From the NCBI GenBank assembly GCA_010015805.1, contig ML978137.1:310001-374000 (forward strand): a stretch of DNA of 64,000 nt. The letters run 5' to 3'. Source of the stretch: Rhizodiscina lignyota (taxonomy: Eukaryota > Ascomycota > Dothideomycetes > Aulographales > Rhizodiscinaceae). Below, one piece after another: positions 1-13,874 of this stretch; position 1 is the stretch's first letter, and every line of letters begins with the position of its first letter. The translations under genes were made by a program, and so were the position numbers. A model generated the notes under the pieces. That model worked only from the letters and a program-made list of their open reading frames with translations, was not told the DNA's origin and searched no databases.

Positions 1-1943
1 GGCATCCAGACCCTTTGAAAAACGTATTTGGAATTTTATAGTTACTGCTGTGAGGCCAGCTCGGCGGCATGCCCACTTGATGGTGAAGTATCGAACACTA
101 GCATAAGAAGCTCAACGTTAGCACGCTACACGTCGAAACATACATCTCTGAGGAGAGAGAACAGTAGTTGTGAAAGTACGAAGGGTTTGTATTCAGGTGA
201 GCGAGAGATCGCGGTAAAACTCCGGTGTAGCGCACGCTCGCTGAAGTGGACATTCGTCTCTTATTTTTCCATCGTACCTCTCAAGCTGGGCAACAGAATT
301 GATCTTCGGAACCAATGATCAGTAAAGACATTTGAAGATGTGGGGGGCAACGGAAAGTCGAGAAACTGTGAATATACCCGCCTTACTTCAAATTTCCTTG
401 TCTGAAGTGTAATAAGTATCATTCAGTTCGAGCGTTGTCGAATTCAAAGAGCGAAAGAGCACGTGAGGTTTCTTTTGATGCCAAGGTTTCGCCTTCTCCA
501 AGACGATCAAACGTTGGCGGGATCTACACGGCAAAGGAAAGGGGTGATCCATGTTCAGCCGATGAGTTGGCAGAAGCCTTGAACGGGGGTTGCAGCGTGA
601 CAAGCCAATCACACTGCATACAGACGATGTAGGGTTCGGATCGAGGCAAACCGCCCGACAGCCTCAGTCCAATGTAAAGACAGAAATAGCCTCCGAGCAA
701 AACCTCACCTGCACCTGCCTGACTCTGAATCTGACAACGAAGAAGGGTCCAAGTGTGGAAGAACTTGTGTGGAAGCACGATAAAGGAGGAGGTGGGGTCT
801 GTCGGTGTGATAGGCATGTATTGTATAGGGGACGCTGCAGTAGGACGACTGTGAGACTTCCAATGATCTTTTGATTTTCGAGAACGGCAGAAGAAGACAA
901 TGGTATGGCAAAAGCGTTACGCAACGTGCGCTTGCCAGCATTGCAAACGGCCAATGTGCATGGGTTGGGGCAGTTGGTGCATCGTGGGCGTGATATTGTC
1001 GAGTCTGGCCACGAGGGGTGGCTCGGTGGAGACGAGAGAGCGATTGCCACAGCGTAGTCGAAGTGAAGAAGAAACTGTTCTGAAACAGACTGTGTACATG
1101 TATGTAAAAGCGGTGAAGAGAGACGAACTGGCGCACGGCGGGATCGTGACATGGGCGGCGGGTAGCCCAGTGCAACCGGCCGCGGCGCGAATCAAAGGTG
1201 AAATTGGCTCCATTGCCTCCATTGCACAGCTTCGCGCTCGCGGGACTGAGGCTCAGAAGCGACGGGTGTGTTCGACGAGCGGCCAGTCAGACGGGCGCAA
1301 AGAGGGCAGAGCGAAATCCAGGTTGCCGCTCCTGTGAGAAAGGTGGTTTGCGCAGGCTGGGGTGCCAAGCCAAGACGTGTGCCAGCATTCACAAAGTTCA
1401 ACATCAGCTCCACCAAGTATCGAGCTCGCCACTCCAAACTTCCCATCTCGCAACAACGTCGCCGTGGGCTCATTGCGCGCCCGTCATTTTCACTGCAACC
1501 ACTTGTCCTCTGGCAATTGGCAAATGACGACAGCGCACGGCGGCCGCTTTGCGTGAGGTGGCTGGTCCGATCACCCAACCTCTCTTCCACAACTCAGCCC
1601 GCAAGCAACGAGCCCGGGCCACAGATCTCTTCCAACATCTCTTCTCTCATCCCGGAGAGGATCACACCTTCTACCTCCTCATCGGATAGCGTGGGTGAGC
1701 AGCGTCGGTACCCGCCAACTCTCCACTTTCGTCGACGAACTGCTAACGCTGCCTGATTCTTGCAGCACGCTTGCAGCTCGACTGCTGTGTAACTCGAGCC
1801 TGCCCTCACGCCTGTTTACTTCTGAAAAGTCGCATCACCCTGGTTCGACCGTCAAAGCGTCGAGCTCTTCTCGCAAACAACAGACGCTCGTCTAAGCTGC
1901 CTCTCATGTCTCGAGTGGCACAGCGAGCGTAGAGAGCTTCACG
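1..1943. other. Upstream non-coding region of the gene at 1944
   Basis: No open frame here looks like a protein: the longest overlap one another on both strands and have no recognisable domain. The last few hundred bases become pyrimidine-rich, as fungal promoters and leaders do, and contain a likely 5'UTR intron listed separately. I see no tRNA or other RNA gene. Confidence 0.5.
1695..1765 (+). other. Probable 5'UTR intron of the gene at 1944
   Basis: GTGAGC donor at 1695, a GCTAACG branch site at 1742-1748, and a TTGCAG acceptor ending at 1765 make a well-formed 71-nt fungal intron about 180 nt before the ATG. It lies outside the coding frame, so only transcript data can confirm it. Confidence 0.55.
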
Positions 1944-4900
1944 ATGGGGGTGGGTGACCGACGACCTCCTCCTCTACCAGCCCCAACGGAAACATCATCC
2001 GATAATTTCGGCAACGCAACGAGTGACGACCTCGCAACGGACATTTCGCGACGCACCGATCGCACGTCGTACTCGATTCCTGAAGACGGCAGCCCGGTGG
2101 TCATATCGACGAAGAAGAAGAGTCGAGATCTGGACACTGGAAGGAGCAACCCATCTCAGACGTCGCTCTTAATCGAATATTTCGAGGCGGGAAAGTCGGG
2201 CGACAAGGTGAAATCGCGGCCGAGTGTTAGAGTTCGGGTAACACCTTCAAGGAAGAAGGACAGGGAAGGAAGCGATCATATCCAGATTACAGAGACTGGA
2301 AAGACTCGCAAACCATCTTACACTAGGCGGATATCACTTGGAAGCAAGAGAGAGGAAAGCGTGCCATTGCCTGCAGGCACAGACATATCAGGATATTCCG
2401 GCGACTCGAACTTCAGTCATCCGCCTGTAGAAATCGAAGTCCAACCGAACACAAGCGACCTTTCACAAGTTTCTCACATATCCGACTACGAGGCCGTGGG
2501 CCCGTACCCAGCGTACGAGCAGTCTGACGTCTCGTTGATGCCCCCGGATTCTATGCTCGAAGGAGTCCCTCGAATTCATACGCCACCCCCGCAACCCCGA
2601 AGTCCGCTGATCGAAGAACCTACGACTACGAGTACATTGAGGGCGCCGGAAAGAGATAGAAGTCTAAGCAGGGAGCGCGAAATCACTCATCGCGTCATGG
2701 AAAGAATTGCACAGCGAGAAGCCAGTGGAAAGGCCTCGCCTACCACAAGACGAAGTGGCAGCAGAGAGTATGTCGTTGATGATCGGCCAACGTCTCGAAA
2801 GCGAACATCCAGCGACAGTCGTCGTACGGAAGATGCTCTTTCTGTCGAGTCTGTATCCAACTTGAACCCTTCGGATATCAGTCGTCGCTCTGAGCGCTCT
2901 GCCCGTTCTGGAACATCAAACGTTTCAATCAACAACCCCAAACTGCTGGCTACGGTCGAAGATGCAATCAAACGACTGATCTTGCCGGAACTAAATGCAG
3001 TCAAGGAAGAGCAGAGGATACAACGGAACAGGAGCAAATTCGAACACGAAAGACCGGAATCTCTCAGCTCTGTAAGGTCTGATGGCATTGAGAGACGAAT
3101 GTCAAAGTCGTCAAGTGCACCAGATGTGAAGGGTTCAAAGCCGCAGGTCGTGGTCAGCGAAGACGTGGATGAACTGAGTCCTTCAAAGCTCAGAAAGGAG
3201 CGCCGCTCCAGCAAAGGTTCCGAGCGGAGCCGGAGTCGCCAGGCTTCCTCCGAGACTGTGGTTAAAGATGGTGATCGCGTTCACAGGAAGAAAAGTAGAG
3301 ATTATACCCGATCTACAAGTGCGGCAAAGGAAGCAGCTCTTGCTCTTGGGGCCGGAGCGCTCACCGCTGCCGCTCTGAAACATCATGATTCAATGTCAAG
3401 CGTTGATTCGAGGGAGAGGCGGAGAAAGAGGCGGAGTAAGAGCAGAAGTCGGACTGCGAGCTTGTCAGAGAGCATAGAGGAGCGACCCCAGAAGAAGGAG
3501 AGCATCCCTCCATTACCGATGCAGAGCGAGATACAATCAGATTTGACTCGCGACTCCATTCTCTCTGCAGAGACTGAACGACCGGTGTCAACATCTTCGC
3601 GCGGTATCTCAACTCCACCAAGAGAACATGAAGTACGCCAAGTCTCTCGCGGGTCGCCTCTACACGTCTCACAAGTCTCACTTGAAGAGTCCCCCACGAC
3701 ACCAACGCGCACACCGACTCGCACTCCAACGTCCTTGAGGCAGCAGCTGGGCACTCATCACGCAAACATCTCAGCCGCCGATATCAGTGCTCCTCCTGCG
3801 AGCGCCGATAGAGGCTTCAGTGAGAACATTTCTCCCGCAGCAGCTGGCGCTGCTGCTGGACTTGGTGGAGCTGCAGTCCTTTCTCGACTGCACGATGTTT
3901 CTGGATTGCACGAATCGATGTCCGCAAACACGCTCGAACATTACACTCCTCAGAGACCACTCAGCCCGATCCAGAGTGTGTCAAGCTATCGCGATAGTAC
4001 TATTGAACCTGCTCCTCACAGCCGAGTACAATCTATCAGGAGTGAAGCATCCCTGACGTCTCCTAGGAAACATCATGTTCCCAGGCCCGACTCGGCTCGC
4101 TCTGCTGACTCGTACACTTCATCCCAGAGTGCGGATTTTGCTTATTCCAAAAATAGACCTGCTGGCTTCAGCCTAGAACATGGGTACGAGATCATGGGCG
4201 GAGAGTATGAACCGGAGACCCCAATAGCGGAGCACTTTGATGAAACCCCTCGTGCTGTGGAGGTTGACGATTGGTTCGACAAGGGCCATGAGGCCAATGA
4301 ACGTTACCGTCATGAGTACGACGACGAAGAAGAGGATGAGGACGAGGATGAGGAGAATCAGCACGCCTCGGGTGCGGAGTACAGCCGAGACTCTGCAGGC
4401 TACAATCGAGACTCTGCAAGCTACAATCGAGACTCTGCAGACTACAATCGAGACTCTGCGGATTATAATCGCGAGTCTGCATACACTGCGGATAGCTCAA
4501 ATGGGCCGTATGACAAGGTTACTGCCGGCCAGGGCCTAAGGAACGTTCACAACAATGCCGAGTATGTGCGAACGCCCATCGCTGTGGAATCGGCAGTAGC
4601 GTCACTTCACGACCCATCGTCAGTGAGCGTGCACTCTTCGCAGCAAAGTCTAGAGAAGATGATGCCATCTTCGCAAGTGGAGTCTGAGCTTTCTCAAGAT
4701 GCTCCGAAAGACGAAGACCGCGAATTAGGAACTCAGGACAACTCCAGCAGGGAACGATGGGGCGTCCTAAGGAACAAGGCTCAAGCACTACACGATCAAA
4801 CACAGCAGGCACAAGAGATCCGGAGATCATCAGATCAAATCCCGACTGTCCAAGGAGACCAGGCAGTGAAGACAACAGCGTCAGCACTACCTATTCCGGG

Positions 4901-7438
4901 AGACGACATGCCAGCTATCGGACATGGAATTGATGATGAAGAGTTAGATACCAATCCTTCAATCATCCGAGGTCCAATGGCAGGCTTCCACCCCGGCGAT
5001 CGGTCACACTGGCCGTACGATCCAACACCGCCAAGATCAACTCGAGAGCTTACCCGTGAACCAAGCGACGACGAAGACGTTGGCCACCACGCAGAATTGG
5101 GTACAGCTTTGGGTGCAGGCGCTGCAGGCGCTGCTATCGGTTTGGGTGTCGCAAACACCCAGGGTGCATCAAGGGACTTGGGTACTGGTGCAACGTATCA
5201 ACAACCCGCCGTCGAAGACGAATTTGATGCTGATGAGGAGCGTGATTTCGATGCCAATCAGGGTATGTTCGCGGCTCCTAATCTTCATTCTTCTACATCG
5301 CTGAAGGATGAAGGGTACATATCGTCCGCACAACAAGGCGGGTACACTCCTGAACCGTACCCGAATACCGAAGATCCGTTCCGTTCCAAACGTCAAGCGA
5401 AGCATTTCAGTGGCATGAGCCATGGCATGGAGAGCCCGCTGTATGATGCCGCGACCGGCAAAGGCATTGATCGGATTCAAAGCAAGGATGTGGTAGCGCT
5501 CATGGATCATCTTACAGTCAGAGATGCGCAGAGGAACGCAAGAGACACAGAGATATTGGTGACGTTGGTGAGGAGCGCGGCTGAGATGCGCAATTCCTTT
5601 GAGGAAATGAAAGAGTTCATCCGCATCGAGAGAGAGGCGATCATGGGCAACACTGACCGCAATGCCGAAGTGGTCGTCCAGAAAGTCCTTGGAGGACCAA
5701 GACCACAACCCGTCAGTTCACCTCGCACCATGCGCCGTGCAGGCTCCAGCGAGGAGGGCGATGACCCCCAGGGGCGCAGAAAGAGCATGTTCAAACGAGC
5801 TCTAAAGGGTCTCAGCATGAGGAGCACGAACGATTTGGCGAAAATCGAGGATATGCTCATGCAACTGCTGACTGAGGTTGAGGGATTGAAGGATACGCAG
5901 AACAACATGAGGGACACAACAAGAACAGGAAGTCTCAATTCGAACGAGTATCTCCGCCAACAGCAAGACCCAGGCTACGAACCTGACGGCCAAGCTGGAA
6001 CTTCTTCGAGCCCGAATCAGTCTGGATATTTCTCGAACCCATCAACACGACAATTGAATGGCGGAATGCTTCAGCCGATGCACTCTGGCTACGACGGCCG
6101 CAGAGGCTCGGGGCACAGAATCAGTACGGTAATCGAAGGCGACGAAGAAGAGTACGATCACGAGAATGTTGAATATCCCAACGAAGAGCGAATGACAACA
6201 CCAACGCAAGAGGTTCAACGCCAGAACTCGCTACCAATGAAGACCCCTCCACAGCAAAACACTTCGGCAGTACGAACCTCGCAAGGACCGGAGCACACTC
6301 CTAAGACTGTTGGGTCTTCAAAACACCGATCTCAGAACTCTTCTCTCTTAGGGAACTTTGCCAATAAGGTTTCCAGGTGGTCAAAGACCACGGCATCCAC
6401 AGATCCTCAAAGTGTTCGCATTAGCCAAGATCGTCAAATGCAACGACCATACTCAGAGGCTTCGCGCTCTGGCTCGAACGTGAACGTGGATCAGTACGAC
6501 GGTCAATACGCCCTCAATGAGGACGACCGCCTTCGTTCCAACGGTTCTCTCGCACGCGAGCAGTACAACCAAGCGGCAGTGGGCGCCGAGCAGCCACGCT
6601 CACCATCTCCTCTGATTCCTGATAGTGAGGTCGACGATCCGCGCTATCAAGCACATCGCAATTCGCTGAACCTTCAGCATCCTCAACCTCGACCTGGACC
6701 AACACACCGTCACCAATCACATCTCGAGTCCGAGGCGCAGAACTACTACGAGAGCCTACTTGACGATGGCCCAGAAGCTGACCAGTGGGGCTCCAATCCC
6801 TCGCTTGCGCTGAACAGGAATATCAATCGGATCAGCACTAGCACAGGTGGCGGTCTCAGTCCGGTCTACTCCGATGGTGCGAGCGTGCACTCTGCGAGCG
6901 AACAGGCAATGCAACCACAGGCGCAGTATCAGAATGCCCCTCCTCGACCACCAAAGATCAGAGATGACGGACCGCTTGTGCCAGAGGAGGCACAGGACCA
7001 ACATGTCGGATCCGGCGGACACTATCACAATACAAGCATGAGTTCTGGTCCACCATATCTCGCAACGCCCCTTGAGCCAATCCAAGAGGCGAGGTACAGT
7101 CTTGAGACTGAGCGCACGGGAAGACATCTTACTCCGAGCCCGAATCCTCCACCGACGGCAATGCAGAGCGTGCAGAGGAGAATCACTGGCCCGAGGCCTA
7201 TGAGCAGCAGGAGCCCAAGTGCGAGTGGAGGACAGGCACAGTCCCCAGGAGGAAGTCCGGCTGCCAGTCGGGAAGATATAGTTATCAGGAGGAAGCCTGT
7301 TAGTGTGAGGAGTACTGGTAAGTCTGACGTGCTCTCGAAGAACATCTACAGTGAATAGTTGCTAATTGTTACACAGCTTCGGATGGTACGCTTGAGAGCT
7401 ACAGAAGCAGTCTCGACGAGGACAACGAGATCTTTTGA
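1944..7438 (+). CDS. Large low-complexity fungal protein of unknown function (1811 aa)
   Basis: Two exons: 1944-7317 and 7377-7438. The 59-nt intron (GTAAGT donor, CTAAT branch, CACAG acceptor) replaces a short read-through tail with an acidic C-terminus ending DEDNEIF. I do not recognise a named family, but the segment SLLIEYFEAGKSGDKVKSRP near residues 70-90 and a block at about 1180-1320 (starting KDVVALMDHLTVRDAQRNAR) look structured, the latter helical and probably coiled-coil. The rest is Ser/Arg/Pro-rich and disordered, with three Gly/Ala-rich stretches near residues 465, 635 and 1055. An acidic tract is followed by five 21-bp repeats at 4380-4484 (YNRDSAD-like heptads, residues 813-847). 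A scaffold role at cortex or septum is only a guess. The ATG sits just after the intron-bearing leader. Confidence 0.88.
4380..4484 (+). repeat. Five in-frame 21-bp tandem repeats
   Basis: Five consecutive 21-base units each encode a Tyr-Asn-Arg-Asp-Ser-Ala-X type heptad, after the acidic run at about 4318-4355. The units are near-identical in DNA as well as protein, the last being the most diverged, so the array probably expanded recently and may vary in length between strains. Confidence 0.9.
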
Positions 7439-10400
7439 TCAGTCATTGGGATGCGCTTGAGCGCAACGTATAGCTCTTGGGGTGTTTCACACTCCAAGGG
7501 AAAGTTCTTTAATCTTCATTAAAATGGTGCATCCGCGTGTTCTTTGTAGAGAAGACACCACGCATGGCTTCACTTTGCGACGACGTTTACGATTTGCCGA
7601 CCGCAGGGCTGTGCTAGCTTAGACTATGCGAGCGTCTGCTGCATACATGTATCTAATACCTTACCCTTCTCCTTTTCGATATGCTAGGGACTGGGAAGGA
7701 AGCGAAAGGGTCCTCTTCTCAGGCACATAACACCGTGGAAGCTGCCAGGGGACTGGAGGGTGTTGCTACCTTGGATGGCTTCAATTGGAAATGCAATGCC
7801 AATTCAGCGGATTCGCTGACAAAAATTATCTGCTGAGTTGTTTTCGTTTCGTGAATTCTCTGTCTGATGCGCACCCCCTTTGAACCTGACGATGTCCGCG
7901 TTTCATTGGATTATCATGAACATCCCGTTCCAATCCCAATAATGGTCAATGTACGCACGTCGAAAATGGCATCTTCGCACCCTGCGAGCAAGGATTGAGC
8001 CACCACCATTCCAACCAAGACAAACGGCTTGATTCGCGGTCGCTTTCGTACCGCTAATGGCTGAGATGCGGATGCATCCAGAACCCTAGCCTCGAGCACC
8101 ACCACCGTCGAGGCCCTATCACAAGCTGTCCACGCCTCTGCCCGCAGGCGCCTGAAAAGCATACACCTGGCCGGCAAAGCCCGCCAAACACGTCCAAGGC
8201 CCATTGCAGCGAGGCGCAGATGTCGCCCGTCTACATTCGGCAGCGCGTGCAACCCTATCTTGCGTTAGCAATTCTGCGCGGGGCCTGCGATCTCGACGCC
8301 GCCCATGGCACACTGCGATACCCCGCGCACGCCTTCCGCTTCCAGTCGCGGCCAAGGGAAAAGGAGGACGGAAACGAAAAGGCGAGTTGAGGCTCAAGTG
8401 CCGTCACCGCCGATCTTGCCCTCGAATGGCGGTCGGGGAGCATGGGATCGCTCCCGATTAGAGGGCCTGTTTGCATGTTTGCTAGAGCGAGCCCGCCTTT
8501 CTTCACGCCGTGGCGGGGATGGAGGGCGGTAAAGTTTTGTGCCTTTTCGTGGCGCTTCACCGGCCCATACAATGGTCGAGGGGCACGCTTTGCTCTAGCT
8601 CGTGCGCGGAGAATTCCTCCAGGCGCGTTGAGATGGTGGTTAGTCAACGAGCGCAGTGGTGCGAGGGCTTGAGGCGAGAGTGGTGATTCGGTGCTGTGCG
8701 CGTTAGCGGTGGTGGCAGCAGAGAGCGCTGGCGGTCAGTTAGGATAGGCCAAGCCATTTTCTGTTTGCATTCGGCATCCCGACGCGCACAAGTGCGTCGT
8801 GCGTGATTCACCGGCGTCGCCGCGCTGTTTGGCGCTGTGGCAGACATCTCTCTCTCTCTCTCCTTTCTTGATTTCAAAAATTCTAAATTGGCTCGCTTGA
8901 GGTTCTTGCACATTGCACTTGGACTTGCGACCAGAAGCGCAAGCGAGGTGGGGCGTCGTGGTTGTTCGTCGCGGGCCAGAATCAGCGCCTCTCCTCTCGC
9001 TAGCACTCGGCGGAGCGGGACAGATACCAAGCATTGTTTCGCGAGCGAGAGTGGCTTGAGTGCTGCGGGAAGGAATTGGAGAACCTCGGGCACCACGGGA
9101 AGACCCCTTTGACGCAGTTTGCGGGGAACGGCACACAGCTGTCATGCTGAAGCTCGCTTTTGCAGGCGAGGCGGTTTGGAGGGGGTGGGCGAGAGAGAAT
9201 GTGGGACCGGGGTCGCGCTACTCGGACGGCACTGACAGGACTCGATATGCATGACTGATGGAGAGCATCATTACAGTACATACTCTCGAAGGCAGAAAAT
9301 TGGCGCTCGGCACGCCTCGCAGTCCGCTGCTTACCATGGTAGTCTGTAGGAAGGCCTGCGCCGTCGAGGAGCAGGAAAGTCTCTTTGTAGTAGTATCGCT
9401 GTCGACTCTGACATGTCAAGGGCGGCGGGAGACCCAGTCCGCGCGTTTATCCACGTCACGATGGTGGAGCATCTCTCCCCCGAGGCTCTCCAGTGCCAGT
9501 GCAAGCATGAAGCGAGGACGAATGGCCTCTTCTAGAATCGGGGAGCCGATGTCCGGAGAGGCCAGTCGAATTTGACTTCTGCCATTCGAGGAGAAACGGC
9601 GGTTCCAACCCCCACAACAGCGACAGACAAGACTCATCCATACGACGTACAGGCCCCAAGTGATTTCGCATCAGTCCGCGAAGAGCAAAAAGTGCCTCTA
9701 CAAATCTCGGCGAATTGTGCTATCGCTTACCGATTGCTTACTACGCGTCGACGTTACACATTATCAGAGGCCCACTCTCGGCAGCCTTGTAGGGCTGTAG
9801 TGCTTACGCTGTCCTTGCCTTTACGTGCCTCTGCATGCCTGTTCGACGGGGACTGTGATCCATCGGATGCGATCCCAGGGACGGGGAAGATTTTTGGAGG
9901 AGTGGAAACTTGATTGCCGGAAGACGATCACACCGGGGACATTTCACATGCCAGGGAATCTCTGTCTTGGAGGACTTGGATTAAAAGCTAACTCGAGATC
10001 TCTGGGATCTCTGGGACCGGCAAATGCTGTGAATAGCATCCCTCGGAGCGCGGTTGCTGATTGGAGTCAACGATACGGGAGGTCTCGCAGAATTTTTGGC
10101 CCCAAAATAGCAGGAAGGCAAGCCGTCGAAGGCATTCGCGCCGCTGTAGAGGTATGATGGTTGATCAAAGAGAGGGACTCTATTTAGCATCATGAGCTTG
10201 TTTCGTAATTGGTGGTCTTGTGAAAGCGGTTGAGGTCAGAAGGGTGCCAATACGATGACATAGTTTGGCATTTCAAACTGTTGAAGAAACAACCACGGAA
10301 CCGTTATGCTGCTTGACGCCATCGTAGGAGTAGCGTATGTTGCACTGCCATCGTGTATCTAAATTAGGAAGCTCCATTTGCCTGGGGTTCGTGGTGTTGG

Positions 10401-13400
10401 AGGACTGCAGCAACGTTAAATCTTCCAATGTTGCGGGACATAGCCACAACGTGCCACAAGTGCTGGGACTGGGGCTTGACAGGTCGCCGCCGGCGAGCAG
10501 CGCGAGCGTGATGCGATGAAGATGGAAATGACGTTCGTCCATGACAAACAGTGGACTCCTGCAGCGTGATCTAAGCATCGAGCATCCCATGACCGCCAGA
10601 GATGTTGTGACAACATGAACGGTTAGGGCCAGGGGCAGCGAGATGCGACGGCGCGCTCCCACCCAAAGGAGAGGGCAGAAGAGCCGCAGGAGACAGCGAC
10701 GAGAACGCTCCCCACGCAAAAGAAGCAGCTAAGGCCGGTAGCCGTTTCGCAGTGCAACAATAATCTCGGGCATTTGCAAGGGGAAGGCCTTTCGGGAGAT
10801 GCGCGCCATGTCCTATAGGAGCCAAGCGATTTCGCTGCAGCGTTGGGTTGGCTTTTCTGAACTCAGAATTGAATCAGGAGGCGACTTTCACAAGGGCAGC
10901 AGGCGTGACAGCAAGGCTGGGGCCAAAAGCAACGCGCCAGGCATTGGAGAGGCAGTCTTCGGTGCCAATCTAGCCGCTTACCTCATCAGCCAGCGTACAG
11001 TAGCGAAGTCGCTGGCTCGCTGTGATGGCCGGAAATCGAAGAGAAGCCAGAGCGGCCGAGAGGGGAGAGTGCTGGATGACAAAATGCTCTAGAGATAGGG
11101 CGACTGCGCGACGGGTCCAGAGACACAGGGCCAACTATCGTCAGTCCATCTGCATCGTCGCCCGCGGAAATGGGAGTCGCGGCCCCGCACGTGACCTCAA
11201 CCGATCGAGTGCACAACACTCTCGTCTTTCCGCCTCTCCGGCTGCCTTCACACTCCTGCTTAGGGGCCGGAAGCCACTTTGCATCGTCTGCATTATCACC
11301 GGCCCAGCAGGCCAGGCGTTAAGCTTCTTGTCGCTCTGTCACTCTCCATTTCTCGTAATATCTTGCTCTTCATATGCTTGGCGCGCGAAGGACCGCTTTG
11401 CTGTTCCTGTGTCCTGCGGGCATTCACTCCCTTTCCCCTCTGGGCCCCTGTCGCCGGCACGATGGATCACTCTTTGCTTGATTCGATTAACCTTCACCTT
11501 CGCTTGCCCTGGGGTCACGGTAAGGCTTTCGTTTATCGTCGCACAAACTCTGATTGACCGGCCTCGCCGCCCGCCATGGGCAGACGACCTCCCGAAACTC
11601 GAGGGGCCGCTTCCAACCCCTCGTTATTGGAATGGCGCCCTCTGCCAGTGAAAGGGATAGGGCCTGCCTTCCAATCCGCGAACGCTGGACGGAATTGCAT
11701 GCTGCGACATGTCGCGGCTGCAGGCAGTAGTTGCAGAGCATGAAATTGACCTTCTTTTCAAACGCTATCTCAGCCCTACTGTGATCCAGAGCGCGATTCG
11801 CTAGTCGAGGCTTGTCGGGCAGTGCGCCACGACAAAAGCACGGTGAAAGGCCTCACTCTCCTCCAAACGCCCTTTCGCGGAAGAGGCAGCCCATTCGAAG
11901 GGACCGAAATGGCTCTGGTCGCGGGATGCCGAAACGGCGGTTCCCCTTAACTTCCGATCGGGCAAGAAAACAGTCCAGATTGTCTGGGGCGTCGCCTCCG
12001 AACAATAAATCACAGCGCACTGGCTATCTGGGCCAATGGCCAAGTCGAAGCGAAAGCTTGGAGCGGTTGTGGTTCGATGGGACTGTCTTTTTTGAGCAGA
12101 AGCGTAATCTCCTATGCAGCAAACATCCTTTCATTTCGTCGCGTCTGCATCTTGCAATTCCATGACCGGTCAAGACGTTGGCCGATGCATCAACGGTGAA
12201 CAATGACGACTACTAATCGGTGTCACCATGCCTTCGTGGGGTGACTTGGTGGGATGGGTTGGAATGGGAAGCTCCGTCATTGAGCAGAATTCTCGCAGTC
12301 GGTGTCGATGGCACACGCCGCAGGCTTGAGCCTCAGAATACGGCGGGTTGGGCCAATCAGCGGCGTCCATATGGCCCTGCAGGGCCCTCTGCAGGTGACT
12401 AATGACCAAAAATGTGGCTAAGTCGACCGCCATCAGTCCTGGCGAATGCCTCTGCGCCACTACTTCACCGCGTGGGAAACCTTGCAAGCACTTGCCCAGC
12501 ATTCGCTCGAGCAGGCCCTTCGCTGGCGCTGCAGCGTCATGGCAAATCAGCGCGCGGCCGTGTCTCCAGCAGGGCGGTCGCTGGTCCCAGTGGGTGAGCC
12601 ATGCGGAATGTCCCTTCGCTCTCCCGTCCCGGCGACAAGGAGTGCAGGGGGTGGCAGGTGTGAGGGTGGGCAACGAAGAGCAGCATGAGCAGAAGGCTGC
12701 TTCTGGCCAACACGCCGCTTAACCTGGCCGAATGCGGTATGGAGAGTTCGACGAGGCTAGCGTTTTCGGTAAGAGAACCGGGGTGCAAATGGCGCTGCGG
12801 CCGGTGATGCCTGCAGCAGATGAAGTGTGGGTCGGCCAGTGGAGCGATGCATCTGCAACGACACCCTGGGAGGCATACGGACGCACTGCAGCCGGGGAGG
12901 CTTAGGAGCTCACAGGCCCCAAGCACTCGCACTCACACCGCATCGGGCAGGCTCAAGGTGCGCGATCGAGGCGGAGAAGTAGTGCAGTTCTGGCGGAGAG
13001 AGAAGCGACGCGCGATAGTTCGACTTCGCCAAACACCGCTCCCGATACCTGTCGACGAACGGGCCCAAACGCCAAAGCAGGGTTAGTCCGGGCTCACCGT
13101 CCACCCGCTTTTGGTGCCTGGGTGATGTCTCACTGCTCGTAGGGCAGAGTATGGGCCGGGGGTACTGTAGTGCTGCGCATCGTTTCTTGCTGTCTCCATT
13201 TTTGGGGGCCGGCAGCATTATACATAGCTCTAAGGCTTCGCCCCCTTCACCACTCACTATCATTCTGTCCAAATGCAGTCCTGATCAGCGTCCTCAAATC
13301 CTTCCGTTTTCCCTCAATCTTCTTGCTTGTCGCGTTGGAGCACACGCTGTTGCACCTGCGTTGTTGAGTTGCTTTGCGACTCTGCCCTTGCACCCGACGG

Positions 13401-13874
13401 ACGATCCTCCTACAGGGCCCGCTACCGATTCGCCGGCGCGTGGGATCTCATTGCGCACGACTCGCGCTTAAACAACACAGCTCTTCTCGACGTCAATCAG
13501 TCAAGCCAAATCAAATCACCCGCGGCAGCATACACACCCTCTATACATACCCGGCACTTGCTGCCTTCCGCAGGGCCCGCCTCCGTCACTCCCACCGCGC
13601 GATCTCAAGGAAAGGTACGTACGGAGTAATGCTGCTCCCTATGCCCCACAGCGACTACCCTGAGTACCCTCAAATCCCCTGTCCACCACTCGTTTCGTTC
13701 CGTTTATGTCAACTCCTTCTGGCCCCAACACCAATCCCCCAAGCTTAAATCTCAAGCTTCCCGATCCCAATATTTCCGTCCTACCCCAATGCTGACCCGC
13801 CTCCCAGAAGTACGCGTTGCTCGTCCAAGTTGGTGCGAGTAGACCCTCCGCGCCTACAGACAAAAGAGCAGAGC
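7439..13874. other. 6.4-kb region without a convincing gene
   Basis: Many short open frames occur on both strands (for example 11022-11651 +), but none has a domain, a steady amino-acid bias or splice-supported extension. The 8.2-13 kb part is GC-rich. A (TC)8 run is at 8847-8862 and a CCAAT box at 12353-12357. Pyrimidine-rich stretches from about 13.2 kb mark the approach to the transcription-factor leader. Long upstream regions are common before developmental regulators in fungi, so I read this mainly as the control region and leader of the gene at 13875; a non-coding transcript is possible but not shown. Confidence 0.5.
13615..13807 (+). other. Probable 5'UTR intron of the C2H2 factor gene
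   Basis: A GTACGT donor at 13615, a GCTGACC branch-like site at 13791-13797 and a CTCCCAG acceptor ending at 13807 make a plausible 193-nt leader intron ending 67 nt before the ATG at 13875. Confidence 0.45.

Noticed and set aside
664-1175. Overlapping minus-strand open frames of about 160 codons
   Set aside because: Two frames of similar length overlap over the same bases, neither with a domain or steady composition; typical of non-coding DNA.
8847-8862. (TC)8 microsatellite
   Set aside because: Short simple repeat common in fungal upstream regions; noted only as content of the spacer.
11022-11651. 209-codon plus-strand open frame in the long gene-free region
   Set aside because: Mixed basic and Ser/Leu composition with no domain, no homologous look and no splice extension.
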